A stretch of DNA of 64,000 nt from Chakrabartia godavariana (GCA_005518185.1 RKSN01000001.1:186001-250000), one strand, 5' to 3'; positions 17,621-26,812 are shown, counted from the first letter of the stretch. The notes: a model not told the origin generated them from the sequence alone. Translations and numbers: made by a program.

Positions 17621-19663
17621 TCATTTGGGCGCGCCGCTGAAGCCGCTGGCCTTGCGCAGTTCGGCGCCGTCCAGCCGGTATCCGTCGAGGAAGACCGTCT
17701 GGACATGGCGCAGATTGGAGAGGTCTTGCGAGGCATCGCCCTCCACCAGAATGAGGCTTGCGGTCTTGCCCGGCTGGATCGATCCCAGCCGATCGTCCAT
17801 GCCGGTGACCTGCGCGGGCAGGATGGTCGCCGTCTGCAGCGCCTCGGCATTGGTCAGCCCGGCCTTCTGGTAGAGTTCCAGTTCGCGCACCAGTTCCAGC
17901 CCCGATCCGTCGGTCCCGGCGAGGATGCGGACCCCGGCCTTTTGCAGCTTGCCGACCAGCCCGACCATCTTGGCAAAGCTCGCGCGGAAGTCCGCGCGCG
18001 TCAGCCCGTCGAACAGCGGATAGCCACCGATGCGCCAGCTGCGCGCGGCGGCCGGCGGTGCGATGTCGGCATAGGGCGCATAGGCCGGCGTGATCGCGCT
18101 GCCGTCCGAGGTCAGCGCCGGCTCCCACACCGACAGCGTCGGGTCGACGATCGTCTTGCGCTCCGACAGCTCCTTGTAGAACGCCTGCATCTCGGGTGAA
18201 TCGAGGTCGACATCCTTGCCATATTTGGCGGGCCCCTCGAGCCTGGCGGCGGTGTTGGCCTTGTCGACAATGGCCTGCGGCATCGCCTGCATCATGATGA
18301 AGTTGATGTGCGTGACTTCATCATAGCCCGCGCGCACGACATCGAGCGGGCGCATGCCGGCGGGGACATGGCCGTTGACATGCAGGCCCAGCCGGTGCGC
18401 TTCGGCCGCGGCCGGGGCGATCCACGCCGGGGTCATCGAGGTGTAGAACTTGGCGCCCCACAGCCCCGCGTCCTTGATCTTGCGGACGGCGGCAATCGCT
18501 TCCTGTTCCGAACTGACCGTGAGCGAACCCTGCGCGGCGAGCGGGTCCTTGCGGTCAATGATGACCGCGACCTTGCCGTCCGGGGCGAGCAGGTCGCCTG
18601 CGGCACGCCGCTTCATCAGGCTGAGCGCATCGGGAATTTCGGAGCCGGGGCTGCGGTAATTGGTGATGCCGGTGGCGACGTTCTGCAACAGGTTCCAGTC
18701 ATCGCCGCCGACATGCAGGTGCGAATCCCACAGGCCGGGCAGCAGCGTCTTGCCGCGTCCATCGATGACGGTCGTCCCGGCTTCGGGCTTCAGTTCTCCG
18801 GCGGCACCGACCGCCTTGATCTTGCCATCGGCGATCAGCACGGACCGGCCCGGCAGATAGGTGCCCGCAACCGAATCAAACAGGAGGACATTGTCCACCA
18901 GCGTTGGTGTGCGGTTGGTGGGGGCAAGGAAGCGATGCGCGACATCGCGGACCATCGCGGCAGTGGCCGCGTCCTGAATGTCCTTCAGCTTGGGCGCGGC
19001 CTTCTCATATCCGGCCGGGAGCAGCGACATGCCGCCCGCATTGCCGAAATAGCGGTTGTTTCCATCGAGCCAGACGGCCCAGGGCGAGAAGCCGACGCCG
19101 TTCACAAAGGCCAGCTTGACGGTTTTCGGGCCATTGGGGCCGTCGATCTGCGTTGCCTTGCCAATGGTCAGGCTGGCATGGCCACCGGGCAGCAGGTCAA
19201 TGCCTTTGGGGCCCGCCTTCACCAGCGCTGCGATATCCATTTCGCTGGCGAGCCAGGGGCCGCCATAGTTGCTGTAGCGCTTGGTGCCGATCGGGGCGCT
19301 GCCCTCATCGACAGCCGTCTTCCAGCGGGCCATGCCCTTGCCGTCGACGGTGAACTCCTCAGAGGCGTCGCCCTGATCGGTATAGCCGCGCACCTGGATC
19401 AGCGTGGGCCGACCGTCGGGGCCTATCCGCACCTGCTGGTCCGTCTCGGTGATCCAGCCGCGCAGCGACATCGACATGCGATAGGCAATCTTGCCGTCGG
19501 GCATCGTCCATGACCAGACGTCGCCATGTTTTCCGGCGGCCGAACTGATCGTGTAGTGGCGGGCCGTGGCCGGCGGCTGCAACAGCTGTTCCTTCTTCAG
19601 CGGCTCGGCGAGCGTGGCGGTCGAAACAGTGGCGCACAAAAGCGCGAGGAGTTGCAGGCGCAT
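17621..19663 (-). CDS. Secreted amidohydrolase-superfamily protein
   Basis: 680 residues with a signal peptide (MRLQLLALLCATVSTATLA). The first half is an Ala/Gly/Trp-rich beta region of unknown role. From about residue 270 an amidohydrolase domain follows: LLPGLWDSHLHVGG (metal ligands His315 and His317), GAKFYTS, HVNGHVP, EVTHINF and ILAGTDGSG (Asp585). The substrate is unknown; related exported enzymes act on imides, peptides or cyclic amides. The start at 19663 has GGGAGG upstream; the longer frame is rejected. It is the last gene of a P450-porin-amidohydrolase run. Confidence 0.88.
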   Translation of the reverse strand: MRLQLLALLCATVSTATLAEPLKKEQLLQPPATARHYTISSAAGKHGDVWSWTMPDGKIAYRMSMSLRGWITETDQQVRIGPDGRPTLIQVRGYTDQGDASEEFTVDGKGMARWKTAVDEGSAPIGTKRYSNYGGPWLASEMDIAALVKAGPKGIDLLPGGHASLTIGKATQIDGPNGPKTVKLAFVNGVGFSPWAVWLDGNNRYFGNAGGMSLLPAGYEKAAPKLKDIQDAATAAMVRDVAHRFLAPTNRTPTLVDNVLLFDSVAGTYLPGRSVLIADGKIKAVGAAGELKPEAGTTVIDGRGKTLLPGLWDSHLHVGGDDWNLLQNVATGITNYRSPGSEIPDALSLMKRRAAGDLLAPDGKVAVIIDRKDPLAAQGSLTVSSEQEAIAAVRKIKDAGLWGAKFYTSMTPAWIAPAAAEAHRLGLHVNGHVPAGMRPLDVVRAGYDEVTHINFIMMQAMPQAIVDKANTAARLEGPAKYGKDVDLDSPEMQAFYKELSERKTIVDPTLSVWEPALTSDGSAITPAYAPYADIAPPAAARSWRIGGYPLFDGLTRADFRASFAKMVGLVGKLQKAGVRILAGTDGSGLELVRELELYQKAGLTNAEALQTATILPAQVTGMDDRLGSIQPGKTASLILVEGDASQDLSNLRHVQTVFLDGYRLDGAELRKASGFSGAPK

Positions 19664-19759
19664 CGAAAAGTCCTCCCAGTAGATGCCCGGTCGAGTGCCG
19701 GTGCCGGAAGGACGGGAGTGAGCCACAGCCGCGCCGCTGATGCAAGCGCAGTGTTGCTG

Positions 19760-21130
19760 TCAGAAACTGACGGTGGCGTTGAACGAGTTGTAGAGCATGT
19801 CGCCCCGCGCCGTCACATTGGGGGCGCTTTCGAGGAAGCGGCCCTTGGCGATATAGGTTCCGTCCCATTCAAGCCGCAGGCGCTTGGGGATCAGCCAGTA
19901 GCGCACGCGCGCATCGAACTGGTGCCCGGCGAAATTGCCCGTGCTGCCGCTCGCATCCCGCGCGCCTGTGGTCGCAAAGGCATCGGTGCGCGAGGCGAGC
20001 CACATCGGGCGATAGGTCGCCAGCGCGTCGAGCCTTTTGGAGGGCGTGACCTCCCCCCGGATGGCGGGCGAGACGAAGTTGGTGCGCTGGATCGCGGAAA
20101 CGAGACCGGCCGGGGAAAAGTCGCCGCGCCTCTGCCCGAAGAGCGAATCGAAGCGGCCATATTTGCCGCCGGGCCGGTCTCCCGACGCATAGTCAAATTC
20201 CAGCGACACATGCGGTTCCCAAGGGCCCGTCCAGCTATATCCGGCCTTGGCGTGCGCAAACCATGCGGCGACGTTGACCTGTGCGGCGCCGGGGGCGAGC
20301 GAGGCGCTGACCGTGCCTGTCTGGGCATAGCCTTCCAGTTCGAAATCGGCCTTTCCCGGCGCCGGATCGCGGTAGAGCCGCCCGCCATAGGTGTCGAGCG
20401 ACCGGTCCCGCGTGGCGAGGTCCGCCCGGTCACGCTCCCCAAGATGGAAATAGGTGACGTCCAGCTTGGTGCCGTCGGACATGAGGCGCTGCGTCACAAG
20501 GCCACCCCACAGGACGAGGTCGAAGCTTTCCCGGTCGAGCTTTACGCGGTTCTTGACGATGTCCGCCCGACCATCCGGCAGGCGCACCTGCGGCATCGTG
20601 TAGATCAATGTCGTCGAGAGTGTCTTGGACAGCGTGGCATCCACCCGCACGCCGCTATAGCCGCTGGTCGTGTTGCGATAATCGTCAGCCGCGACCAGGC
20701 GGCGTGACCCGACATTGGTCAGAAAACGCCCGGCCTGAACGGTCAGCTTGGTGCCCCGGCCAAACGCATCGGGCGCCTCATAGGAAACAAACGCCTGGAC
20801 CGGCTCCAGCGTGTTGACCTCACCCGTCGTCACCGGGGTTCCGACATCCTCGGCATAGACCCGGCTGTCCCACAGTTCGGCGAAGAGGCGCAGCCCGCCC
20901 TTGCGATAGTCGGCGGCAAGCGTCGTGCGCAGATTGAGCAGGTCATCCGACGCGTTGAACCCGGTGCGCGGCTGCCCGTCGATCACCTCGTACCGGATGC
21001 GGCTGGTCCCGCTCAGCTGCAGCCCGTCTTCGGCCCGTGCCGACGTGCTGCCGACACCGGCCAGTGCGGGCAGCAGGAGGATGCGGACGGAGCGCGCAAG
21101 CGGGCGGTCGAACGAAGGCAGCAAAGACAT
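19760..21130 (-). CDS. Alginate-export-type outer-membrane porin
   Basis: 456 residues. A signal sequence ends at ARAEDG, followed by a beta-barrel with alternating hydrophobic strands and a C-terminal phenylalanine (NATVSF), the outer-membrane assembly signal. The pattern SGTSRIRYEVIDGQPRTGFNASDDLLNLRTTLAADY and FVSYEAPDAFGRGTKLTVQAGRF-like blocks match the AlgE/alginate_exp family (PF13372), which in sphingomonads usually forms uptake channels rather than exporting alginate. It lies 93 bp from the P450 gene and 96 bp from the amidohydrolase, on the same strand. Confidence 0.82.
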   Translation of the reverse strand: MSLLPSFDRPLARSVRILLLPALAGVGSTSARAEDGLQLSGTSRIRYEVIDGQPRTGFNASDDLLNLRTTLAADYRKGGLRLFAELWDSRVYAEDVGTPVTTGEVNTLEPVQAFVSYEAPDAFGRGTKLTVQAGRFLTNVGSRRLVAADDYRNTTSGYSGVRVDATLSKTLSTTLIYTMPQVRLPDGRADIVKNRVKLDRESFDLVLWGGLVTQRLMSDGTKLDVTYFHLGERDRADLATRDRSLDTYGGRLYRDPAPGKADFELEGYAQTGTVSASLAPGAAQVNVAAWFAHAKAGYSWTGPWEPHVSLEFDYASGDRPGGKYGRFDSLFGQRRGDFSPAGLVSAIQRTNFVSPAIRGEVTPSKRLDALATYRPMWLASRTDAFATTGARDASGSTGNFAGHQFDARVRYWLIPKRLRLEWDGTYIAKGRFLESAPNVTARGDMLYNSFNATVSF

Positions 21131-21223
21131 GCGCCATTCTATAGCGGTCCCGACCGGAGAGGGGACCCCTTTTTCCGTTTCACCCGCGCGGGTTGCGGCG
21201 CGGTCGTGGCGCCTCCGCTGCGT

Positions 21224-22465
21224 TCAGCCGCGCATCTGGTACCGGATCGGCAGGTGCTTGAGCCCGCCCGTGTGGTTGGTCTTCACCCATTCGGGCGTGC
21301 CCGCGAGCTCGATGCTGTCGATGCGCAGCGCAATCTCGCGGAACAGGGCTTCGAGTTCCATCTCGGCCAGGATGCGCCCGAGGCAATGGTGCGCGCCATA
21401 GCCGAAGGCGACATGGCGGTTGGGCGTGCGGTCGATGCGGAAGCTGTCCGGCGCGTCAAAGGCGGTTTCGTCGCGATTGCCCGACAGGTACATCAGGCAC
21501 ACGCTTTCCCCGGCCTTGATCGTCTGCCCGGCGAGTTCGGTGTCGACCGTGGCCGTGCGCAGGAAATGGCGGACCGGCGTTGCCCAGCGGAACATTTCCT
21601 GTGCGGCGAGCGATACGAGGTCCGGATTGGCTTTCAGCTTTTCGAACTCGGCCGGATTGCGGGCCAGCTCCATCATGCCGACGCCGACCGAGGAGCTGGT
21701 CGTGTCATGCCCGGCCGCTGCCAGCAGCATCCCGTAGGACAGCGTATCAATGTCGGGCAACGGCGCGCCATGGATCTGTGCATTGGCGACCACCGACATC
21801 AGGTCTTCCTTCGGCTCCTGCCGGCGTGCCTCCACGATGCTCGCCAGATAGCCAAAGAACTCCATCGTGACGTCCTGGCCATATTGGCCGCTGCGCTGCC
21901 GCTCCGGGTCCTGCGCGCCGAAGAGTTCCTGCGTCAGCCGCAGGACCAGCGGCGCGTCGCTGTCAGGCAGGCCAAGGATCGAGGTGATCATGATGAGTGG
22001 ATAGGGGACCGCTACCGCCTCGATGAAGTCGCATTCCCCGCCAAGACCGGCCAGCTTGTCGACATAGTCCTTGGCCAGCTGCGCCATGCGGTCGCGCAGC
22101 GCGTTCAGGAAGCGCGAATTGAACCAGCTCTGCGTGAGGTTGCGGTGATCGCGGTGATCCTCACCATCCATGTCGAGCAGCGTGCGCACAGGGCCTGTCC
22201 GGCGGCCCCATTGGGCAATGATCGCGTCTTCGATGTCCCGCGGGATCAGCGTCTGACGCGGTTCGGCAATCCAGGTCTTGCTGTCGCGTTCGACGGCCAT
22301 GATGTCGTCGCGGCGCAGCACCGCCCAGAACGGTCGATACGGGTCCTGTTCGATCCACAGAAGCGGCCCCGCGGCGCGCATCTCCTTGCATCGGCGCGCG
22401 ACCTCGACATCGTCGAGATAGGCTTCGGGCGAAAAGATATCGATCGAACTGGTCGGCTTGGACAC
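21224..22465 (-). CDS. Cytochrome P450
   Basis: Soluble bacterial P450 monooxygenase of 413 residues. Haem loop FGYGAHHCLG (ligand Cys361), I-helix oxygen motif AAAGHDTTSSS, K-helix ExxR in QEMFRWATPVRHFLR, and PDSFRIDR-type meander region are present. No transmembrane segment. No ferredoxin or reductase is adjacent, so the electron donors must be elsewhere. Substrate unknown; the neighbouring porin and secreted hydrolase suggest catabolism of an imported compound (inference). The divergent helix-turn-helix gene may regulate it. Confidence 0.93.
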   Translation of the reverse strand: MSKPTSSIDIFSPEAYLDDVEVARRCKEMRAAGPLLWIEQDPYRPFWAVLRRDDIMAVERDSKTWIAEPRQTLIPRDIEDAIIAQWGRRTGPVRTLLDMDGEDHRDHRNLTQSWFNSRFLNALRDRMAQLAKDYVDKLAGLGGECDFIEAVAVPYPLIMITSILGLPDSDAPLVLRLTQELFGAQDPERQRSGQYGQDVTMEFFGYLASIVEARRQEPKEDLMSVVANAQIHGAPLPDIDTLSYGMLLAAAGHDTTSSSVGVGMMELARNPAEFEKLKANPDLVSLAAQEMFRWATPVRHFLRTATVDTELAGQTIKAGESVCLMYLSGNRDETAFDAPDSFRIDRTPNRHVAFGYGAHHCLGRILAEMELEALFREIALRIDSIELAGTPEWVKTNHTGGLKHLPIRYQMRG

Positions 22466-22568
22466 GTGGCCTCTCCTCTGGCTTTGCAGCGCAGTCTAGC
22501 GTCTGGCTGTCCCCGGTGGATGGCGTCGTCGCCCATTTTGGGCGATAAGCGCGCAACTGGAGAATGCC

Positions 22569-23018
22569 GTGAACGCGCTTCGGGAAAATTTCGGTCGACT
22601 GCATGCACTCCACGTGCCCGCACTGGCGCGGCATCTGATCGCGTGCCGCGCGGTCTGCGACGGGGATCTCGATCTCTTCCTCGTGCTGACGATCATCGGG
22701 GAGCGCTGCTTCACGCCGCAGCATGCGCCCGAAACGATGAGCCACAGCGAATTCATCGAGCGCCCGGTCGCAACCGTCGCACCGGTCGCGATCAATGTGC
22801 AGTCGATCGCCGACTATAGCGGCATCCCGCGGGAAACGGTGCGCCGCAAGATCGACATCCTGATCGACAAGGGCTGGATCCGGCGCGATGCGCGCAAGTT
22901 CATCACCGTCACCGATGCAGCCAAGGACAATCTGTTCGACCTGACCGAAAGCGCGCTGCGCTACCTAGCGGACGTTGATGCCGCGATCCGCGCCAGTCGT
23001 CCGGCGGCGGGCGGATGA
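22569..23018 (+). CDS. Small helix-turn-helix protein, possible transcription factor
   Basis: 149 residues starting at GTG with GGAG six bases upstream; no usable ATG. Residues 77-107 (SIADYSGIPRETVRRKIDILIDKGWIRR) form a winged helix-turn-helix like MarR/GntR-type folds, and a short C-terminal helix ends in RASRPAAGG. The N-terminal half is helical. It is divergent from the P450, with 103 bp between start codons, so it may control that operon. No ligand domain is recognisable. Confidence 0.75.
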   Translation: MNALRENFGRLHALHVPALARHLIACRAVCDGDLDLFLVLTIIGERCFTPQHAPETMSHSEFIERPVATVAPVAINVQSIADYSGIPRETVRRKIDILIDKGWIRRDARKFITVTDAAKDNLFDLTESALRYLADVDAAIRASRPAAGG

Positions 23019-23028
23019 CGCGGGCGGT

Positions 23029-23589
23029 CTAGGAAGTCGTCCTGCGTGTTCGCCGCAGCGACAGAAGGAGGGCCAGCGGCATCAGGACGATCATGATCCC
23101 GGCGGCGTCGCCGACAACCACGGTGACGATCTGGAGCAATTCTCGCTGGACGCTTCCCGTCAGCGTCAGGACCAGGTTCAGCAGCGCGCTGTTCATGACC
23201 GCGCAACTGAGCGCCAGGCCGACAATGTCCGATGCGCGCAGGCCGTTTAGATCTTCGCGCAGGCCGGTGAGGCGGCGCCACATGCTCATCGCGAAAAGCG
23301 GCGCGAGACCGGAACTGACGGGAAGAGCAATGGCGTGAGGCAAGTAACCTGCGTCTTCCGGGCGGAGGGTAAACCAGGCGCCGAGAACCAGTCCGGCCGC
23401 GCCGCGCCAGCCCAACAGCATCACGGCGATGATCCGGACGGCGGCAGGTATGAAGATCCAATGGGTCCAGCGCGAATTCCGCGTCCCGTCAAAGAGCAGT
23501 TGGTTGAGCTTGAAGACGATCACCCAAGCCAGCGCGACGATCAGCACGGCCAGCATCGATCTTGCGACGCGAGCCAGATCGGGGGTCAT
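23029..23589 (-). CDS. Integral membrane protein resembling MASE1-type sensors
   Basis: 186 residues with about five hydrophobic segments. LNQLLFDGT, WIFIPAAVRIIAVMLLGWRGAAGLVLG and GLRASDIVGLAL resemble the MASE1 membrane sensory domain, but no signalling output domain follows. The gene overlaps the upstream winged-helix gene by four bases (ATGA), implying translational coupling and joint function. Function unknown. Confidence 0.65.
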   Translation of the reverse strand: MTPDLARVARSMLAVLIVALAWVIVFKLNQLLFDGTRNSRWTHWIFIPAAVRIIAVMLLGWRGAAGLVLGAWFTLRPEDAGYLPHAIALPVSSGLAPLFAMSMWRRLTGLREDLNGLRASDIVGLALSCAVMNSALLNLVLTLTGSVQRELLQIVTVVVGDAAGIMIVLMPLALLLSLRRTRRTTS

Positions 23590-23957
23590 GCGCGGTGCGC
23601 CTCCGGGAACAGATCGGCCAGGCCTTCCCCCATCCGGCGAACATATTCACGCGTCAGCGCGGTTGGCTCGACATAGCGGATGCGGCGGTCGTTGGGGTCT
23701 GTGTGCAGTTCGGCCAGCCCCTTGTCCAGCAGGCCGACGACGCGGCGATAGACCGTGCTGGGGGAGCTGGACGCGTCGTCATGCATGATATCGCTGATCG
23801 TGAACCGCGCCTGCCCATGCCAGCGCAGCACGAGCCGACCCAGCAACTGCTCTTCTTCGGGGGACAGCGCAGAAAAGGGCGACAGCTGCCGGATGCCGTC
23901 CAGCAGGTTAAACAGACGAAGTACAGAATGTGACGAAGGCAACAGTCTATCTGGCAT
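23586..23957 (-). CDS. MarR-like winged-helix protein
   Basis: 123 residues. Residues about 35-100 fit a MarR winged helix: SPEEEQLLGRLVLRW, FTISDIMHD, SSPSTVYRRVVGLLDKGLAEL, and the wing DPNDRRIRYVEPT. A short C-terminal helix follows. It is the first gene of a two-gene operon with the MASE1-like membrane protein, sharing an ATGA overlap. A sensor-regulator partnership is inferred from coupling only. Confidence 0.75.
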   Translation of the reverse strand: MPDRLLPSSHSVLRLFNLLDGIRQLSPFSALSPEEEQLLGRLVLRWHGQARFTISDIMHDDASSSPSTVYRRVVGLLDKGLAELHTDPNDRRIRYVEPTALTREYVRRMGEGLADLFPEAHRA

Positions 23958-24004
23958 GGTGGTCCTTCACATCGATCATGCAGCCATGCGGCTGCACGGT
24001 CTCA

Positions 24005-24175
24005 TCACCCATCCTGACTGCGTATGGCCCATTTTCCATTGGAATGCCGCTCCATTTCGATGCCGCAATGGCTGCACCGAGACCGGACAATATCGCCGTC
24101 ATGATAAGCAAGCCGTCGGCTGCGCTCGTGTCTCCCAAACAGGCAACTCACCCGCCCGACCAGTTTTGTCAGCAT
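24005..24175 (-). CDS. Small CxxC protein
   Basis: 56 residues, MLTKLVGRVSCLFGRHERSR onward, with a Cys-Phe-Gly-Arg-His segment and a CSHC knuckle in RSRCSHCGIEMERH. A possible metal-binding mini-domain. The ATG at 24175 has GAGGAG five bases upstream, which decides against a longer frame. Short proteins of this pattern are common in sphingomonads, without known function. Confidence 0.6.
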   Translation of the reverse strand: MLTKLVGRVSCLFGRHERSRRLAYHDGDIVRSRCSHCGIEMERHSNGKWAIRSQDG

Positions 24176-24215
24176 GGCTCCTCCCCATCCCCTTTTCGCC
24201 TGTAGCGCCAAAGGT

Positions 24216-24244
24216 GCAGGGGGCCGTCTCTTCCAGCCCCCTGC
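24216..24244. terminator. G/C hairpin between the small CxxC gene and trhO
   Basis: GCAGGGGGC (24216-24224) pairs perfectly with GCCCCCTGC (24236-24244), loop 11. On the plus strand TTTGTTT follows after three bases. No plus-strand gene precedes it, so it may instead limit minus-strand read-through from trhO. The rest of 24245-24436 is AT-rich with no gene. Confidence 0.35.
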
Positions 24245-24436
24245 CAGTTTGTTTGAGCGTCGCCGAAAAATTCCAAGAAAGCGAGGTTCAGAAGTGTTCG
24301 CGCGCGCCGAAAAAGGTAGATATTTTCAAAAATGAAACAATATCAAGATGGTGCGGAATTCCATCTTTCGCGGCCAACTTGGCTGCAACGGCCGGGGAAC
24401 TGACGATGCTGCCTCCCCGACGGCGCGACTCGGGCG

Positions 24437-25348
24437 TCAGGCGTCGGAGCGGGGTGTCCCTTCGGCCTTGCGGCGGGCGCGGTATCGGGCGCGTTGGGCG
24501 TCGCTGCGTTCGGCGTGGCAGGACGGGCAACTGACGCCATCCTCGAACAGGGGGGAGGACCGGTCCGACTCCCCGACGGGGCGGTTGCACACGGCGCAGA
24601 GGCGTGCGCTGCCGAGGGCGAGGCCGTGGCCGACGCTGACCCGTTCATCGAAGACGAAGCATTCGCCATCCCAGAGCGACTGATCAGCGGGGACGTCTTC
24701 CAGATATTTGAGGATGCCGCCCTTCAGGTGATAGACCGCATCGATCCCTTCGGCCTTCAGAAAGACAGTCGATTTCTCGCAGCGGATGCCGCCGGTGCAG
24801 AACATGGCGACGCGCTTGGCGCCGCCGCCGAGGAGCGCGTCCCGGTGTTCGCGGAACCAGCCGGGAAACTCGCGGAAGCTGCGCGTGCCGGGGTCAATCG
24901 CGCCGCGAAAGGTGCCGAGCGCGACTTCATAATCGTTGCGCGTGTCGATGAGGATCGTGTCCGGATCGGCGATCAGCTCGTTCCAGGCGTCGGGCGTGAC
25001 ATAATGGCCGACCTTGTCGAGCGGGTCGATATCCGGCTCCCCCATGGTCACGATTTCGGCCTTCAGGCGCACCTTCATGCGCTTGAACGGCATGGCGGCA
25101 GCGCGCGACAGCTTGTGGTCGACGTCCGCACAGCCGGGCAGCGCTGCGATGTCGGCGAGGATGCGGGCGATACCCTCATCGCTGCCCGCAATGGTGCCAT
25201 TCAGTCCTTCGCGCGCGACGAGCAGCGTGCCCTTGATCCCATGTGTGGTGCAGGCCTTGACCAGCGCGGCGCGGATTGCGTCGGGCGCGTCAAAGCGGGT
25301 GAAATGATAAAGCGCGGCAACGCAGATGGGGAGGTCTGGGGCAGACAT
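24437..25348 (-). CDS. trhO: tRNA uridine(34) hydroxylase, rhodanese-related
   Basis: 303 residues of the YceA/TrhO family, which makes 5-hydroxyuridine at tRNA position 34. N-terminal acylphosphatase-like domain (GLNGTIAGS), then a rhodanese domain with IDTRNDYEVALGTFRGAI and active-site Cys184 in MFCTGGIRCEKS. The C-terminal extension carries CAVCNRP and CPSC, a likely zinc site. Single gene. Confidence 0.93.
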   Translation of the reverse strand: MSAPDLPICVAALYHFTRFDAPDAIRAALVKACTTHGIKGTLLVAREGLNGTIAGSDEGIARILADIAALPGCADVDHKLSRAAAMPFKRMKVRLKAEIVTMGEPDIDPLDKVGHYVTPDAWNELIADPDTILIDTRNDYEVALGTFRGAIDPGTRSFREFPGWFREHRDALLGGGAKRVAMFCTGGIRCEKSTVFLKAEGIDAVYHLKGGILKYLEDVPADQSLWDGECFVFDERVSVGHGLALGSARLCAVCNRPVGESDRSSPLFEDGVSCPSCHAERSDAQRARYRARRKAEGTPRSDA

Positions 25349-25542
25349 GGGGCCTGATATGATGCGAGTCCGGGGCGCCGCCCGTTTAGCGCGGCCGGGC
25401 GCAGATGCCAGCGCGAAGATCGGCCCGTCTTGCCAAGCAGCCCGCCACCCGCCAAGGCGCGCGCAGAGGCATCCATGTTAATGTGCCAGCAGGCTTGGTG
25501 CGTCTATGGTCATGTGCGCACGGGTGCGCGAAAGGAAGATGA

Positions 25543-26454
25543 GTGGCGGTTTCGGGATTTACGACGGCGTTGATGCTGACGGCGATGCAGGCCAACCCGG
25601 AAGCGGCCGCGCCTAGTGTAGACACTCCGGCCGCCGCGCCTGCCGTCCCTTCCACCCCGATACCCGTTGCCACGCTGCCGACAGCGCCCGTCCCCACCGC
25701 GAAGGCGGGCGACGTGGTGGAGGACATCGTCGTGACGGCGCAGCCCGCGCCCAAGGAAGATCCGCTCAAAGAGGTCAACAAGGCGACCTATGAGGTTGTC
25801 CAGAAGGTCGACGACGCCGTCGTCGGTCCTGCGGCCATGGCCTATCAGGAACAGCTCCCCCGTCCGATCCGCAAGGGGCTGCACAACTTCCTTTACAATA
25901 TCGGGGAGCCGGTTGTTGCGGTCAATTTCCTGCTCCAGCTGAAGGTGGGCAAGGCGTTTGAGACGGTTGGCCGCTTTGCGATCAATTCCACCATCGGCAT
26001 CGCGGGTGTGCTCGATGTCGCGAAGAAGAAGCCGTTCAACCTGCCACACCGCGTCAATGGCTTTGCCTATACGATGGGCTTTTACGGCGTGAAGCCGGGC
26101 GCCTATCTCTATCTGCCGCTGATCGGCGCCACGACCGTGCGCGACGTGACGGGCCGCCTGATGGACCTGGCCTTCCTGCCGACCTTGGTCGGTGCGCCGT
26201 TCAACGATCCGTTCTACACGCTGCCATCTGGCGTCATCTACGGCCTGGATGACCGCGCGGCGTTCGACACCAAGCTCAAGGAATTCCGCAATGGTGACCG
26301 CGATCCCTATGCGGCGCTGCGCGAATATTATCTGACCAAGCGGCAGGCGGAGATTGACGAACTGCGTGGCAAGAAGCCGGTCGTCGAAACGCCGCCCGTG
26401 GTGCCGACAGTCCCGTCGGCACCCGACGCGCCGGTTACTTCACCGCAAAATTGA
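25543..26454 (+). CDS. mlaA: MlaA-family phospholipid-transport protein
   Basis: 303 residues of the MlaA/VacJ family, the outer-membrane component that removes misplaced phospholipids from the outer leaflet. Signatures: DPLKEVNKATYEV, RPIRKGLHNFLYNIGEPV, FAINSTIGIAGVLDVA, YGVKPGAYLYLPLIGATTVRDVTG. The start is GTG at 25543 behind AAGGAAG; an overlapping ATG at 25539 is out of frame. No lipobox cysteine is visible, unlike classical MlaA. The acidic Pro/Ala tail (residues 270-303) is not part of the core. The last 20 bp overlap the convergent copC gene. The other mla genes are not here. Confidence 0.88.
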   Translation: MAVSGFTTALMLTAMQANPEAAAPSVDTPAAAPAVPSTPIPVATLPTAPVPTAKAGDVVEDIVVTAQPAPKEDPLKEVNKATYEVVQKVDDAVVGPAAMAYQEQLPRPIRKGLHNFLYNIGEPVVAVNFLLQLKVGKAFETVGRFAINSTIGIAGVLDVAKKKPFNLPHRVNGFAYTMGFYGVKPGAYLYLPLIGATTVRDVTGRLMDLAFLPTLVGAPFNDPFYTLPSGVIYGLDDRAAFDTKLKEFRNGDRDPYAALREYYLTKRQAEIDELRGKKPVVETPPVVPTVPSAPDAPVTSPQN

Positions 26455-26812
26455 TCTTGCCGGTGGCGGCCACGCCATCGCTGCCCGTCGCGCGCCAGTT
26501 GACGACATAGGTGCCCACCGGCAGCGGACGCGGCAGCTTGGCGAGCAGCGTCTTGCCATCGGCGGCGATGCTGGTCGTGAAGCCCGAAATCTTCATCGGC
26601 GGATGGTCCTTCATGCCGGGCATGGTGAGCATGACGATGTCCATCCCGGCCGCGGCGGCAATCTTGTCGGAAAAGGTGAGGCTGACCGCCATGGGCTTGG
26701 CGGCGGCCTTGTTGGCGGCGGGGGCCGAGGCGACCAGCTTGACCTGCGCGACGGCGGGGGATGCCAGCGCGAGGGCGGCGCCAAAAGCGATCAGGGACAG
26801 GGGCTTGTTCAT
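26435..26812 (-). CDS. copC: CopC-type copper-resistance domain protein
   Basis: 125 residues with a signal peptide (MNKPLSLIAFGAALALASPAVA). Mature part is a CopC-like immunoglobulin fold: LVASAPAANKAAAKPMAVSLTFSDKI, a Met-rich MLTMPGMKDHPPMKI and a terminal GTYVVNWRATGSDG. The histidine that normally follows the signal cleavage site and binds Cu(II) is missing (the mature end starts Gln-Val-Lys), so a Met-based Cu(I) site is more likely (inference). The start has GGAGG upstream. Divergent from copA, 99 bp away. Confidence 0.82.
   Translation of the reverse strand: MNKPLSLIAFGAALALASPAVAQVKLVASAPAANKAAAKPMAVSLTFSDKIAAAAGMDIVMLTMPGMKDHPPMKISGFTTSIAADGKTLLAKLPRPLPVGTYVVNWRATGSDGVAATGKINFAVK

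Noticed and set aside
18308-19513. 401-codon frame antisense to the amidohydrolase
   Set aside because: Low-complexity Arg/Gly/Asp composition; the minus-strand gene has motifs and a ribosome site.
21206-22819. 537-codon frame antisense to the P450
   Set aside because: Covers the P450 and the start of the HTH gene in the wrong frame; no motif.
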